Positions 1 to 6,735 of a DNA stretch of 10,647 bases are shown here, one piece after another. How positions within the stretch are numbered: the stretch's first letter is position 1; every line of letters begins with the position of its first letter. Both the position numbers and the translations under genes were made by a program. The DNA lies in contig JAJTUP010000215.1 of assembly GCA_021399435.1 (NCBI GenBank), positions 1 through 10,647 on the forward strand, in the 5' to 3' direction. Source of the DNA: Diaporthe sp. PMI_573 (taxonomy: Eukaryota > Ascomycota > Sordariomycetes > Diaporthales > Diaporthaceae). The notes under the pieces were generated by a model that saw only the letters and a program-made list of their open reading frames with translations, searched no databases and was not told the DNA's origin.

Positions 1-42
1 AAGCTATTATCAGACTCGATGATTCATCGCTTTCTAACGTGA

Positions 43-324
43 TATAGCATGATTATGCATCCACGGTCCGCCTTTGGATCAACCGAGGGATGCACCATGG
101 CGTATGCAGTGGAGGAAAAAGGCTACGTTGACAAACACTTGCAAAACAAGTAGCAGGGGATATCTGATATTGAGAATGAGCCAAGCTACGTGCTATCTAG
201 AGTGATCAAAGACCCAATCCCCTATTTGAAGGCCAAGTCGCCATATCCCAGAGATTTGGTGGGTCTGATGGTGCTGGTCGCAACATTGCAGCCGCAATGT
301 CGTTGGACACGAACCTCGTGCGTA
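43..324 (+). pseudogene. Possible decayed coding fragment, unrecognised
   Basis: This reading frame is open from 43 to the TAA at 325-327 except for one in-frame TAG at 151-153. The conceptual peptide on both sides of the stop looks protein-like: GYVDKHLQNK before it, then ENEPSYVLSRVIKDPIPYLK after it. Past about residue 80 another frame (RFGGSDGAGRNIAAAMSLD, near 250-310) looks equally plausible, so a frameshift may also be present. I do not recognise the family. One stop in about 94 codons is only mildly unusual by chance, so this is weak support for a broken gene or an exon cut by the window edge. An unspliced intron containing the stop is the other explanation. Confidence 0.2.
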
Positions 325-471
325 TAATGCAAATGGCTATTTTTCCGCAACATCAATTGATGTACCAGACTGGCCAGAATGTGGGGCAAAAGTCGCGGCT
401 GCTGCCGAGCCATCTAGTAAAGTGTGATGAAACATCAATACATCACTCTCAGGGCGCCGCCGTCTCGCTGA

Positions 472-1165
472 CTAGCTGACCTGAATGGAAATGCACGGAA
501 GAATGTTTCCGGCATTCTTTGTAGGTTCAAACGAGGAAGCTAACTTTCGTTTCTTTTGCCGACCCGCGCTTTCTTTACCTCTTTTTTTGGTAGCATTAAG
601 AGCACTGTATAGTGCAGCTTTCACCGTACCATGAACCTCGTGAGACCGCTGCTTCTTTGCATCTTTATAATTTGAGTCCAATGGACACTTATGTGACGCA
701 TATTTATTTGCAAAACGTATGTTTACACCGTGGCAGGATTTGTTTGACCTCGGTATCTTTTTGGACTCTTATTAGTTAAAGCAGAAACGCTGATTGGGAC
801 TGAGGATTTACGTTTGAAGTAATGTCGAATGAGATCCTGCTCCCTGTTGAATGCCTTGTGGTCACAGGTTTTGTCAGGGCAAATGCTCAGCTCGGGTCGT
901 CCATTCTGTTGACCTTCTTCTGCTGTTGAAGCATCTGTGTCCGGGACGTCCTCGTCGCAACGCTCGTCCGATAAGTCCAACGAACGGTTTGCAAGTTTCT
1001 TGCACAGTCGAGCGATTTGACGCTAGCGGGTTAATGAGAAAAGCTCGTGAAAAGTTACTCCCGCAGGTCTGCACGTACCGTGTGTTTTTGTATGTGTTGT
1101 TTGAGTTCGTTTTCGCCCGTCAGCCTTCCCGAGCAGACATCACAGATCAATTGATCTTCTTCCAT
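472..1165 (-). CDS. C2H2 zinc-finger protein gene, spliced, probably frameshifted near its 3' end
   Basis: The minus strand encodes two zinc-finger motifs. Exon 1 (1165-1079) starts at the only in-frame ATG and gives CDVCSGRLTGENELKQHIQKH, a clean C-x2-C-x12-H-x3-H finger at residues 8-28. Exon 2 (1022-812) carries an acidic linker and a second finger, CPDKTC then F-x5-L-x2-H. Splicing the 55-nt intron 811-757 supplies the final His (HYFKH), completing H-x3-H. After that, exon 3 reaches a stop at 706-704, giving 116 aa. One base away the frame continues as HTF/ANKYASHKC and a Lys/Arg-rich tail (KKRGKESAGRQKKRKLASS) to the TAG at 474-472. That pattern resembles the degenerate third finger and basic tail of fungal multi-finger proteins. 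The likely role is nucleic-acid binding in the nucleus. It may be a pseudogene, or the T4 run (712-715) may be an assembly error. A 44-nt alternative intron (811-768) keeps one open frame but loses the finger's last His. Confidence 0.5.
757..811 (-). other. Intron 2 of the C2H2 gene (55 nt)
   Basis: The donor is GTAAAT at 811, a TTTAACTAAT branch-like tract lies at 780-771, and the acceptor is AAAAAG at 757. This splice restores the second zinc-binding His of finger 2. That functional fit is the main reason for preferring it to the 44-nt alternative that ends at 768. Confidence 0.4.
1023..1078 (-). other. Intron 1 of the C2H2 gene (56 nt, phase 0)
   Basis: The donor is GTACGT directly after the first finger and the acceptor is GCTAG at 1023. 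An ATTAAC branch-like site lies close to the acceptor. Removing 56 nt keeps phase 0 and joins the finger exon to RQIARLCKKLANRSLDLSDE. An alternative acceptor CAAG at 999 (80 nt) is also in phase and gives the branch site more normal spacing. Confidence 0.45.
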
Positions 1166-1439
1166 GGCTGTGGTGCAGTCAAGAACTTTTGCTACGCACT
1201 TATGTGATGTTGGTCACTGACAATGCTAAAATATTACGACACGCAGATTGAGGACCAGAGTTTGAAGGGTAAAATTCCATTGTTTTATTGCATACCGTAA
1301 CACCAAGAGACTAGTCTGGGAAGTGGCAAGTGGCACGTGCAGAACCGAGATGAACGAATCAACAACGAACACGTCGCCAACGCAAGTCCGGGTAGAACCT
1401 TCCGGAATCGAGTTGTGTGTCCTTGCAAGCCCCGCCTGG

Positions 1440-1599
1440 ATCGCTCGAGTCTTTCTATATATTGGCCCTGCGCCTTCTCTTCTTCAAGCTCTTGACACCT
1501 CTGTCGGACATACTCTATGTTAATTTTACCGTACACCTCCCACCTCGATCTCTTCTTGACGAACGGCTAATTTAGCATCAGAACAACACTTTCGCACAA
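1440..1599 (+). promoter_or_regulatory. Promoter-like stretch ahead of a tiny ORF
   Basis: TATATATTGG at 1456-1465 combines a TATA-like run with an inverted CCAAT box. It is followed by CT-rich blocks (cttctcttcttc near 1472, cctcccacctcgatctcttc near 1536), typical of fungal core promoters and 5'UTRs. The stretch ends in CACAAATGGC, a good fungal start context. A minus-strand ORF covering 1285-1536 (a short charged helix such as QELEEEKAQGQYIERLERS) has no ATG and is not called. Confidence 0.35.
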
Positions 1600-1674
1600 A
1601 TGGCTGGCTGCCCATATTGCACAGACGGCATCACAGCTGCAGGCACAATCTGCACCAAATGTTCGAAGAAATGA
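1600..1674 (+). CDS. 24-aa zinc-ribbon-like microprotein (hypothetical)
   Basis: This 24-codon ORF begins in a strong start context (CACAAATGGC) downstream of a TATA/CT-rich stretch. Its peptide contains CPYC at residues 4-7 and CTKC at residues 18-21, separated by ten residues. This is the spacing of a minimal four-cysteine zinc knuckle or ribbon, and the peptide ends in a basic SKK. Two stops follow almost at once (TGA at 1672, TAG at 1675). It lies divergent from the C2H2 gene. I recognise no named family. It might be the whole product, the first exon of a longer gene whose splice sites I cannot see, or a chance ORF. The paired CxxC motifs together with the start context are the only support. 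Confidence 0.3.
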   Translation: MAGCPYCTDGITAAGTICTKCSKK

Positions 1675-1886
1675 TAGTTAGAGTGAGGGGTGGCGAATAA
1701 TGATGTGATGTTGAGGTGCGTCGTCAGGGTTGCGAGGGCCAGCTAGCACGGATCAAAACGCTACTCTTCATTGGCATCTTACGAAACACGTGTCGCTCCG
1801 CGGTGTTTCCACGGTTCAGGATCCTGGATAGTGTTCCATTATAAACGTAATAAATCGCCGGGACGTTGAATTCATGTAAAGTAAGA

Positions 1887-1990
1887 AGGTGCCAAAACAG
1901 CACCGGCCAAGCTGTTAGGATTTGGTGAGGGTGGGGGCGGAGGGGGGGACGGCGGCGAAAAGCACAGATCGCAGGTGCTCCAAGAGCAGT
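1887..1990 (+). repeat. Diverged outlying relative of the 63-bp repeat
   Basis: This stretch reads aggtgccaaaacagcacc, ggccaagc, a G-rich spacer, then gcgaaaagcacagatcgcag and gtgctccaagagca. Each block matches, in order, the 63-bp unit of the array at 2241 (gccaaaagagcacc, agccaagc, ggggg, gcgaaaagcgcacatcgcag). The G-rich spacer is longer and several bases differ. It lies about 250 bp upstream of the array and may represent the ancestral sequence or an early decayed copy. Confidence 0.6.
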
Positions 1991-2240
1991 GGGCGGAGGA
2001 CAAGGGTTTTCACTACTGGGTCTACCAGCCTCAGCAACTAGAAGAGCTTTGGACGAGAAAACATGGGCATCGGGTTCTTCGTCCAATTTGAAATTATCTG
2101 ATGACAATAGATACATAACACCACACCGTTTGTGATTGTGTAAATCGTGATGAAAGTTGGCCGGTTTTGGTGGTGTTAACAGTTATGCCCGGATGCTACT
2201 GTCCTTCGCCTGCCTAGCTGCTAGGAAAGGTTGGTGGGCG

Positions 2241-2883
2241 GGGGGTGCGAAAAGCGCACATCGCAGGTGCCAAAAGAGCACCAGCCAAGCCGCTGGTTGC
2301 GAAGGGGGTGCGAAAAGCGCACATCGCAGGTGCCAAAAGAGCACCAGCCAAGCCGCTGGTTGCGAAGGGGGTGCGAAAAGCGCACATCGCAGGTGCCAAA
2401 AGAGCACCAGCCAAGCCGCTGGTTGCGAAGGGGGTGCGAAAAGCGCACATCGCAGGTGCCAAAAGAGCACCAGCCAAGCCGCTGGTTGCGAAGGGGGTGC
2501 GAAAAGCGCACATCGCAGGTGCCAAAAGAGCACCAGCCAAGCCGCTGGTTGCGAAGGGGGTGCGAAAAGCGCACATCGCAGGTGCCAAAAGAGCACCAGC
2601 CAAGCCGCTGGTTGCGAAGGGGGTGCGAAAAGCGCACATCGCAGGTGCCAAAAGAGCACCAGCCAAGCCGCTGGTTGCGAAGGGGGTGCGAAAAGCGCAC
2701 ATCGCAGGTGCCAAAAGAGCACCAGCCAAGCCGCTGGTTGCGAAGGGGGTGCGAAAAGCGCACATCGTAGGTGCCAAAAGAGCACCAGCCAAGCCGCTGG
2801 TTGCGAAGGGGGTGCGAAAAGCGCACATCGCAGGTGCCGAAAGAGCACCAGCCAAGCCGCTGGTTGCGAAGGGGGTGCGAAAA
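2241..2883 (+). repeat. Tandem array: ten 63-bp units plus a 13-bp partial
   Basis: Copies start at 2241, 2304 and every 63 bp to 2808, with a partial copy at 2871-2883. Copies 1-8 look identical by eye. Copy 9 has one C-to-T change (cgtagg near 2768) and copy 10 one A-to-G change (gccgaaag near 2839). Each unit contains three short inverted repeats: TGCG-AAAAG-CGCA, GGTGC-CAAAAGA-GCACC and ACCAGC-CAAGCC-GCTGGT. Because 63 is divisible by three and the unit has no stop in any frame, all six frames stay open. That produces ORFs such as 2157-3023 plus (21-residue repeats of GGAKSAHRRCQKSTSQAAGC) and a basic frame rich in AKRAPAKPLVAKG. With six frames equally open, none can be chosen as coding. 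The near-identity suggests recent expansion or homogenisation. Confidence 0.95.
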
Positions 2884-3292
2884 CCGTAATCACTATATCC
2901 CCTGTATTGTACAACGTTGTACTGATGCGCCGCCCACGCCGACGGCCCTCCCAGTTCAGAGAACAGACGAATGCACACCCCGTCGGGCACGGCCTGCAGA
3001 GGCCCCAACCGACACTCGGCTGACACCTGAATCCAAAACTGTCCCAAACCACCACTTGAGGCCAAACCCGGTAATCTTCATGTATTCCAAATCAAAAGAT
3101 GCGTTCTCATAAGTCTCTGTGTTCCATCATGAAAATGTAACTCCTAGAAAGGGATTAGCAGGCCACAAGCGCAGCCCTATGGGCACATGCTGGTAACGCA
3201 CAATTTCAAAATGTCGTGAGTCGTGATTATCGTATACAGTAACTTGAAATGTACAGTAAGGCGCTTGGCTTGCATGATTTGTTGCAAGTGCT
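2884..3292. other. Stretch without recognisable gene, containing a 14-bp palindrome
   Basis: The only clear structure is the perfect 14-bp palindrome GTACAACGTTGTAC at 2909-2922, 26 bp after the array. Short ORFs leave the array into this segment, including a Pro/Thr-rich frame (DAPPTPTALPVQ), but none has a start of its own. I see nothing supportable from 2930 to 3292. Confidence 0.6.
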
Positions 3293-3640
3293 CAAGGTGG
3301 CAAGGAACCCCTGTTGACATAATCGCCCTTGGGACAGCAAGCGCGTTCGTATCGGTGGCTCTCTCCACCTCCAGCCTCGTCGCCGGGGTACGGCGTGACA
3401 TCTGCTGCGTGAATCGTTCTCATCCATCGCCTGATTGGTGCCCATATCTGGCTAAACCTGCATTGATAATGGTTGTCTGCATACAAATGCAGTCAGGGAC
3501 ACCGGACCAACGTGGGATGATCGATTCGTTCCAGTTCCCAATTGTCACCGGTCATACATGAGTGGTCAGGGAGGGCTGTTGTGTTGTTTTTCTTGTTATC
3601 TTGGCTTAGCTTACAGAGGTTGATATGGAAGCTCATTTTC
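3293..3640 (+). repeat. Dispersed repeat copy A, right part
   Basis: The segment matches the right half of the local repeat family. It includes cagcctcgtcgccggggta, tgacatctgctgcgtgaatc, ttggtgcccatatc, gctaaacctgcat, ggttgtctgcatacaaatg and gtgggatgatcgatt, then gtcagggagggctg and tttttcttgtt. The last blocks recur only in copy F (7001-7165), so these two copies define the right end. It lacks the block with agcacgtcttggttcc. No ORF is consistently preserved among copies. Confidence 0.75.
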
Positions 3641-3755
3641 CCTGGCCTGAAAGATGCAGTGTACCCGACCCATAGATATTCGAGCGTATTCAAGTGGAGG
3701 TTTGGACTGAGACGAAACCCTAGAAACTGCGTGCCTGACTTTCACGGAATATCAA
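3641..3755 (+). repeat. Dispersed repeat, left-end fragment following copy A
   Basis: This segment (ctgaaagatgcagtgtaccc, cgagcgtattcaagtggagg, cagactgag-like stretch, gcgtgcctgactt) matches the left half of copies C and D (ttgaagatgcagtggacccg, gagaggagggtcagactgag, tgtatgcctgactt). Lying directly after a right end, it suggests an originally tandem arrangement. It is more diverged than the others. Confidence 0.6.
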
Positions 3756-3918
3756 AGTGTCGTAGTGACGCATAGTGTGACAGAAACAGAATGTATTGAA
3801 AAGGCAGGTCCGAAAAACCGCTTCATGTCGATGTTTGGCAAGATAAAGGATCTGCTCCCTGTTGTTTTTTCGCCATTGGAATTCCATTTTGCGAGGCAGA
3901 GTTGGAACGAGTGAAAAT

Positions 3919-3969
3919 CCTGGAGCGTGCTGAAAGCCTGGAGCGTGCTGAAAACCTGGAGCGTGCTGG
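3919..3969 (+). repeat. 18-bp minisatellite, 2.8 copies
   Basis: The unit cctggagcgtgctgaaaa occurs at 3919-3936 (last base g), 3937-3954 and as a 15-base partial at 3955-3969. Part of another unit (gaaaat) precedes it. The minus strand reads it as a 6-residue FSTLQx repeat, but no gene is evident. The array abuts the left edge of copy B. Confidence 0.85.
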
Positions 3970-4341
3970 TCTTCGAGAGGAAGTTCAGACTGAATCTAAA
4001 GCCCAAATTTTGTATGCTTAACCTGCATAGTACATAACAAGAGCAAAAGGTAGTTGGGATCCCTCTTGATGATGGGCGCACCCCACTCTCCAATATCGCC
4101 GAGGGACCAGGCCCTTGTGCTTTCTGCTCCTGCATCCTCCGGCGTCAGTAGCACGTCTTGGTTCCGCGGTGGTTGGCGATCAGGAGGTGGTCTTGTTTAG
4201 CCAGCAATCGCGTTCGCGTCGGTGGGTCTCCTCCAGCCTCGTCGCCGGGGTAGAGCGTGGCATCTGTTGCGTGAATCGTTCTCATCACTCGTCTTATTGG
4301 TGCTCATATCTCGCTAAACCTGCATAAACGATGGTTGTCTG
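3967..4341 (+). repeat. Dispersed repeat copy B (most complete, MITE-free)
   Basis: It contains, in order, tcttcgagaggaagttcagac, ttgtatgctta, gcatagtacataacaa, ttgatgatgggcgca, ctccaatatcgccgaggga, cagtagcacgtcttggttcc, ggtggttggcgatcaggagg, ttagccagcaatcgcg, the cctcgtcgccgggg block and gctaaacctgcat. It carries the uninterrupted GTAC target that is split by an insertion in copy D. It shares subfamily variants with D rather than with C and F. Confidence 0.75.
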
Positions 4342-4402
4342 GAACATGTAGGTGTATTGCGCCGTGCCTTGCTCAGGGCCTGGAAATGGCCGTGTCAGCT
4401 AA

Positions 4403-4669
4403 GCAAAGGTCCAGGTCACGGGCGACGTCGCCGATGGACAGGAAGTTGTCGTGCTGGTAAACTCCAGCGATAGGATCCGTGTCGGCGAAGAACTGTACAT
4501 TCCAGGCCTTGGCGCGCTGATCTCTGGTGAGTTCTGGTGCTGTGGGACCAGAACGGTAGAGGTTGGATCAACTGAGATTCAAGTTAAGGACCTCCGGCGC
4601 GACCTCTTGCCGGCGGCATCCGCCAACGGGCTTGTAATGGCGTCGCTACTCCCCCCCTACTGGCGTTGA
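4403..4669 (+). pseudogene. Orphan coding-like island between repeat copies, unrecognised
   Basis: This frame is open from the TAA at 4400 to the TGA at 4667-4669, with no ATG start (only a GTG at 4451). The peptide looks protein-like: VTGDVADGQEVVVLVNSS, then RIRVGEELYIPGLGALISGE, then TEIQVKDLRRDLLPAA, suggesting beta-strands with little low complexity. Its last residues run into the first bases of repeat copy C at about 4650, so the real 3' end is missing or replaced. I do not recognise the family. It may be a captured exon fragment or a remnant of a gene disrupted by the repeats. The evidence is composition and open length only. Confidence 0.25.
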
Positions 4670-5024
4670 AGATGTAGTGGACCTGACCAGGATGCAGTCA
4701 AGATCCGTCGAGGAGGACACCCCCTTCCAAGTGTACAAAGGTGGCTGGGGTCCCTGTTGATACGCCTCCCACCCTCCAATATCGTCAGAGAACCAGGCCA
4801 TCATATGTATTTCGCTCCTCCCGGCGTCAATAGCACGTCTTGGTTCCACGGCGATTGGCTATCAGGAGGAGGTGGTTGTCGTTTAGCCAGCAGTCGTGTT
4901 CGATTGGGTGGGCCTTTTTGCTTTCAGCCTCGCCGCCGGGGTAGATCGTGACACCTGCTGGGGTTAGCCATTCTCATCACTCGCCTTATTGGTGCCCATA
5001 TCTCCCTAAACCTGCATCAATGAT
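4650..5024 (+). repeat. Dispersed repeat copy C
   Basis: It runs from ttgaagatgtagtggacctg through cctcccaccctccaatatcg, agcacgtcttggttccacgg, cgattggctatcaggagg, tttagccagcagtcgtgttcg and gacacctgctggggttagcc to ccctaaacctgcat. It shares diagnostic variants with copy F (aggaggtggttgtcg; gacacctgctggggttagcc) and forms a subfamily distinct from B and D. At its right end CTGCATCA-A-TGATGCAG (5012-5028) is a perfect hairpin unique to this copy. Confidence 0.75.
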
Positions 5025-5132
5025 GCAGTTGTGCCGTGGGCGTCAACAGGGGTGGCTGTTGATTGCCTCATTGAACACGAACACGGAGGTACAGCCTGCT
5101 CGCGTCAAGACACTTCAGAAGTTGATAAAGAG

Positions 5133-5247
5133 CCATGGAGTTAGGAATACGGACCCTAATTATTTTAGAGAATTCAATATTCTCCTAACCATCTTAGGGC
5201 ATTAGCTCCCTTAGGACTTCCTCGGACACATGCTCCTAACATCATGG
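5133..5247. repeat. Short inverted-repeat pair around an AT-rich core
   Basis: CCATGGAGTTAGGA at 5133-5146 matches the reverse complement of 5234-5247 at 12 of 14 positions. The AT-rich interior has further CTCCTAAC and TTAGG motifs. A small non-autonomous element about 115 bp long is possible, but I see no convincing target duplication and no second copy in the window. Confidence 0.25.
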
Positions 5248-5789
5248 CAGAAGCAAAATCTGTGTTCACGCCCCTGACGCAAGAAAAGGGCTGGCCAAAC
5301 TGATGCTCATCTATTGGGTATCGCCTTGTTGGTTGCGGCGTGAGAGCTGTCTTCTCCCTCTCGTTGATCCCCAGGGGTCAGGGAAAGCTGCAAGGAAATC
5401 GCTCTGAGGCCCTGGTCCCGGCCTGGCTTGCCTGGGAGTAACTGGCAGCAACATGTAGCCGGAAGTTTTGGCTTTCGACCTAGTGCAATTTCTCCTGTAG
5501 GTATGATCGACAAGTACTGTGTCGAGCGTTGGAAAACGACGGCAATTTACGCACAAGCGGAGGGCGTGGCGAAATATTTCCTGTGCAATCACACTCTCAC
5601 ATGGTGTGGTTCCAACACCGTGTTCTGGCGCTCCGCGCTGCACCTCCACCAACTTGAGTTAAAAATGCTGTATTTACATGTCTGTAAGTACCTATTATGA
5701 GTGGAAATCCTGCATATGCATTTGAATCACCAGGGCAGAGTCGAGGCGTGGCACTGCGGATTGAATTTAAGACTCGTTTCGACCGAGAG
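5248..5789. other. Stretch without supportable gene
   Basis: Short ORFs occur on both strands, for example one at 5428-5700 plus containing KYCVERWKTTAIYAQAEGV. None has an ATG in good context, conserved domain features or clear splice sites. The stretch does not match the flanking repeat copies by eye. It could be unique sequence between repeat copies or an unrecognised element. Confidence 0.5.
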
Positions 5790-6237
5790 TCCCTCCCCAG
5801 CCTTGAAGATGCAGTGGACCCGACCAGTAGGCAGTCGAGATCCTTCGAGAGGAGGGTCAGACTGAGTCTAAAGCCTAAAGATTGTATGCCTGACTTGCAT
5901 GGTACACCTCCCCAGGGTAATAAAGGCCAGTGGGCCATGTCCAGTTACATTTGACACACACACCACTTTGTCACTTTTCTAGCAATTTCCATACCAACAG
6001 TACCTAGAGCTCAATGTAACAGGACATGGCCCACTGACCTTTATTACCCCGGGGAGGTGTACATAACAAACAAGGTGGTTGGGACTCCTGTTGATGATGG
6101 GCGCATCCCACCCTCTAATATCGCCGACGGACCAAGCCTCAGTAGCACGTCTTGGTTCCACGGTGGTTGGCGATCAGGAGGTGGTCCCGTTTAGCCAGCA
6201 ATCACGTTCGCATGGGTGGGTCTCCTCCAGCCTCGTC
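5790..6237 (+). repeat. Dispersed repeat copy D, split by a MITE
   Basis: Left part 5790-5902 (ccttgaagatgcagtggacc, cgagaggagggtcagactga, ttgtatgcctgacttgcat) and right part 6060-6237 (acataacaaacaaggtggtt, ttgatgatgggcgcatccc, cagtagcacgtcttggttcc, tttagccagcaatcacgttcg, cagcctcgtc) join into one repeat once the inserted element at 5905-6059 is removed. The copy stops abruptly after cagcctcgtc, where other copies continue gccgggg. Confidence 0.8.
5905..6059. mobile_element. 155-bp MITE-like element with 47-bp terminal inverted repeats
   Basis: The left terminus 5905-5951 (CACCTCCCC, GGGTAATAAAGG, CAGTGGGCCATGTCC, GTTACATT) matches the reverse complement of 6013-6059 at 44 of 47 positions. 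The flanks read GTAC on both sides (5902-5905 and 6059-6062), and repeat copy B shows the uninterrupted site gcatagtacataacaa at about 4024-4040. Either a TA duplication with ends CACC...GGTG, or a 4-bp GTAC duplication with ends ACC...GGT, fits. TA is the target of Tc1/mariner-type elements, so a non-autonomous member of that superfamily is the likeliest class. The 61-bp core has no coding capacity. Confidence 0.85.
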
Positions 6238-6608
6238 CACCTCGTGAACCGCCTCTCACACAAGGGACGTAAAACAGCGCCTTCAAAAATGGGGCTGGCT
6301 TGTGAACCCCGAGGGGTGTCGCGGGAGGCTGGTCCCGCACTGCTCCCGTGGCAGGACAGGGGATCGTGGAGGGGGCCAAGACGGCGTCATTTGTGAGTCC
6401 GTTGTCGCAGAGGCAACACACACATGCGTGATTCTGCGCTGTCTTTGCCTTGATACCGCGGGTGGATGGAGGTATGCAGCATTGTCCTCAAGGCCAACAA
6501 TACCTCCTATACTGGGAGTGACTCGGCCAACCCGACAATATAACCCCGCGGGGTATGAGATATTGTTTAAGAAGAAAATTGCCAATGTGAACGTGAAAAA
6601 CAGGTCGG
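6238..6608. other. Non-repeat stretch between copies D and E; no supported gene
   Basis: It contains a 12-bp palindrome ACCCCGCGGGGT at 6543-6554 flanked by CAATAT (6536-6541) and ATATTG (6560-6565). ORFs on both strands (6302-6697 plus, 6283-6615 minus) overlap the same bases, and neither has recognisable domains. It does not match the repeat family. Confidence 0.5.
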
Positions 6609-6735
6609 CCTGCATCTTCCAGCATCAGCAGCACATCTCAATTCCACGGCGATTGGCGATCAGGTCCTGTTTCGCCTCTACCATGTCGCCGGGGTAGAGG
6701 GTGACATCTGCTGCCTGAATCGTTCCCATCGATCG
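6609..6735 (+). repeat. Dispersed repeat copy E, short and internally deleted
   Basis: It begins with cctgcatcttccagcatcag, continues with caattccacggcgattggcg, loses the ggaggtggt...agccagcaat block, and resumes at gtcgccggggtagagggtga and catctgctgcctgaatcgtt. It joins copy F at a shared cgcct. Confidence 0.65.

Noticed and set aside
1285..1536. Minus-strand ORF with a charged helix (QELEEEKAQGQYIERLERS)
   Set aside because: It has no ATG start, the helical part is only about 30 residues, and the region looks like a promoter for the opposite strand.
1531..1541. GTACACCTCCC resembling the MITE terminus
   Set aside because: The match covers 11 bases only, with no inverted partner nearby, and is probably chance in a CT-rich promoter-like stretch.
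2241..2883. CRISPR array
   Set aside because: The repeats are directly abutting identical 63-bp units with no unique spacers, and the window is eukaryotic in character.
2157..3065. Long repeat proteins on both strands across the tandem array (288, 290, 283, 214 and 201 aa)
   Set aside because: All are products of the stop-free 63-bp unit. Six equally open frames give no reason to prefer one, and the non-repeat ends show no domain or splice support.
3752..4135. 127-aa minus ORF with FSTLQ repeats
   Set aside because: The repeats come from the 18-bp minisatellite and the rest lies in the dispersed repeat, so no conserved frame exists among copies.
5012..5028. CTGCATCA-A-TGATGCAG hairpin as a functional site
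   Set aside because: It is found only in copy C; other copies have gcataaacgatgg or similar, so it likely arose by a few point changes.
5154..5199. CCCTAA and TTAGGG hexamers suggesting interstitial telomere repeat
   Set aside because: Only single hexamers occur, in opposite orientation, with no tandem run.
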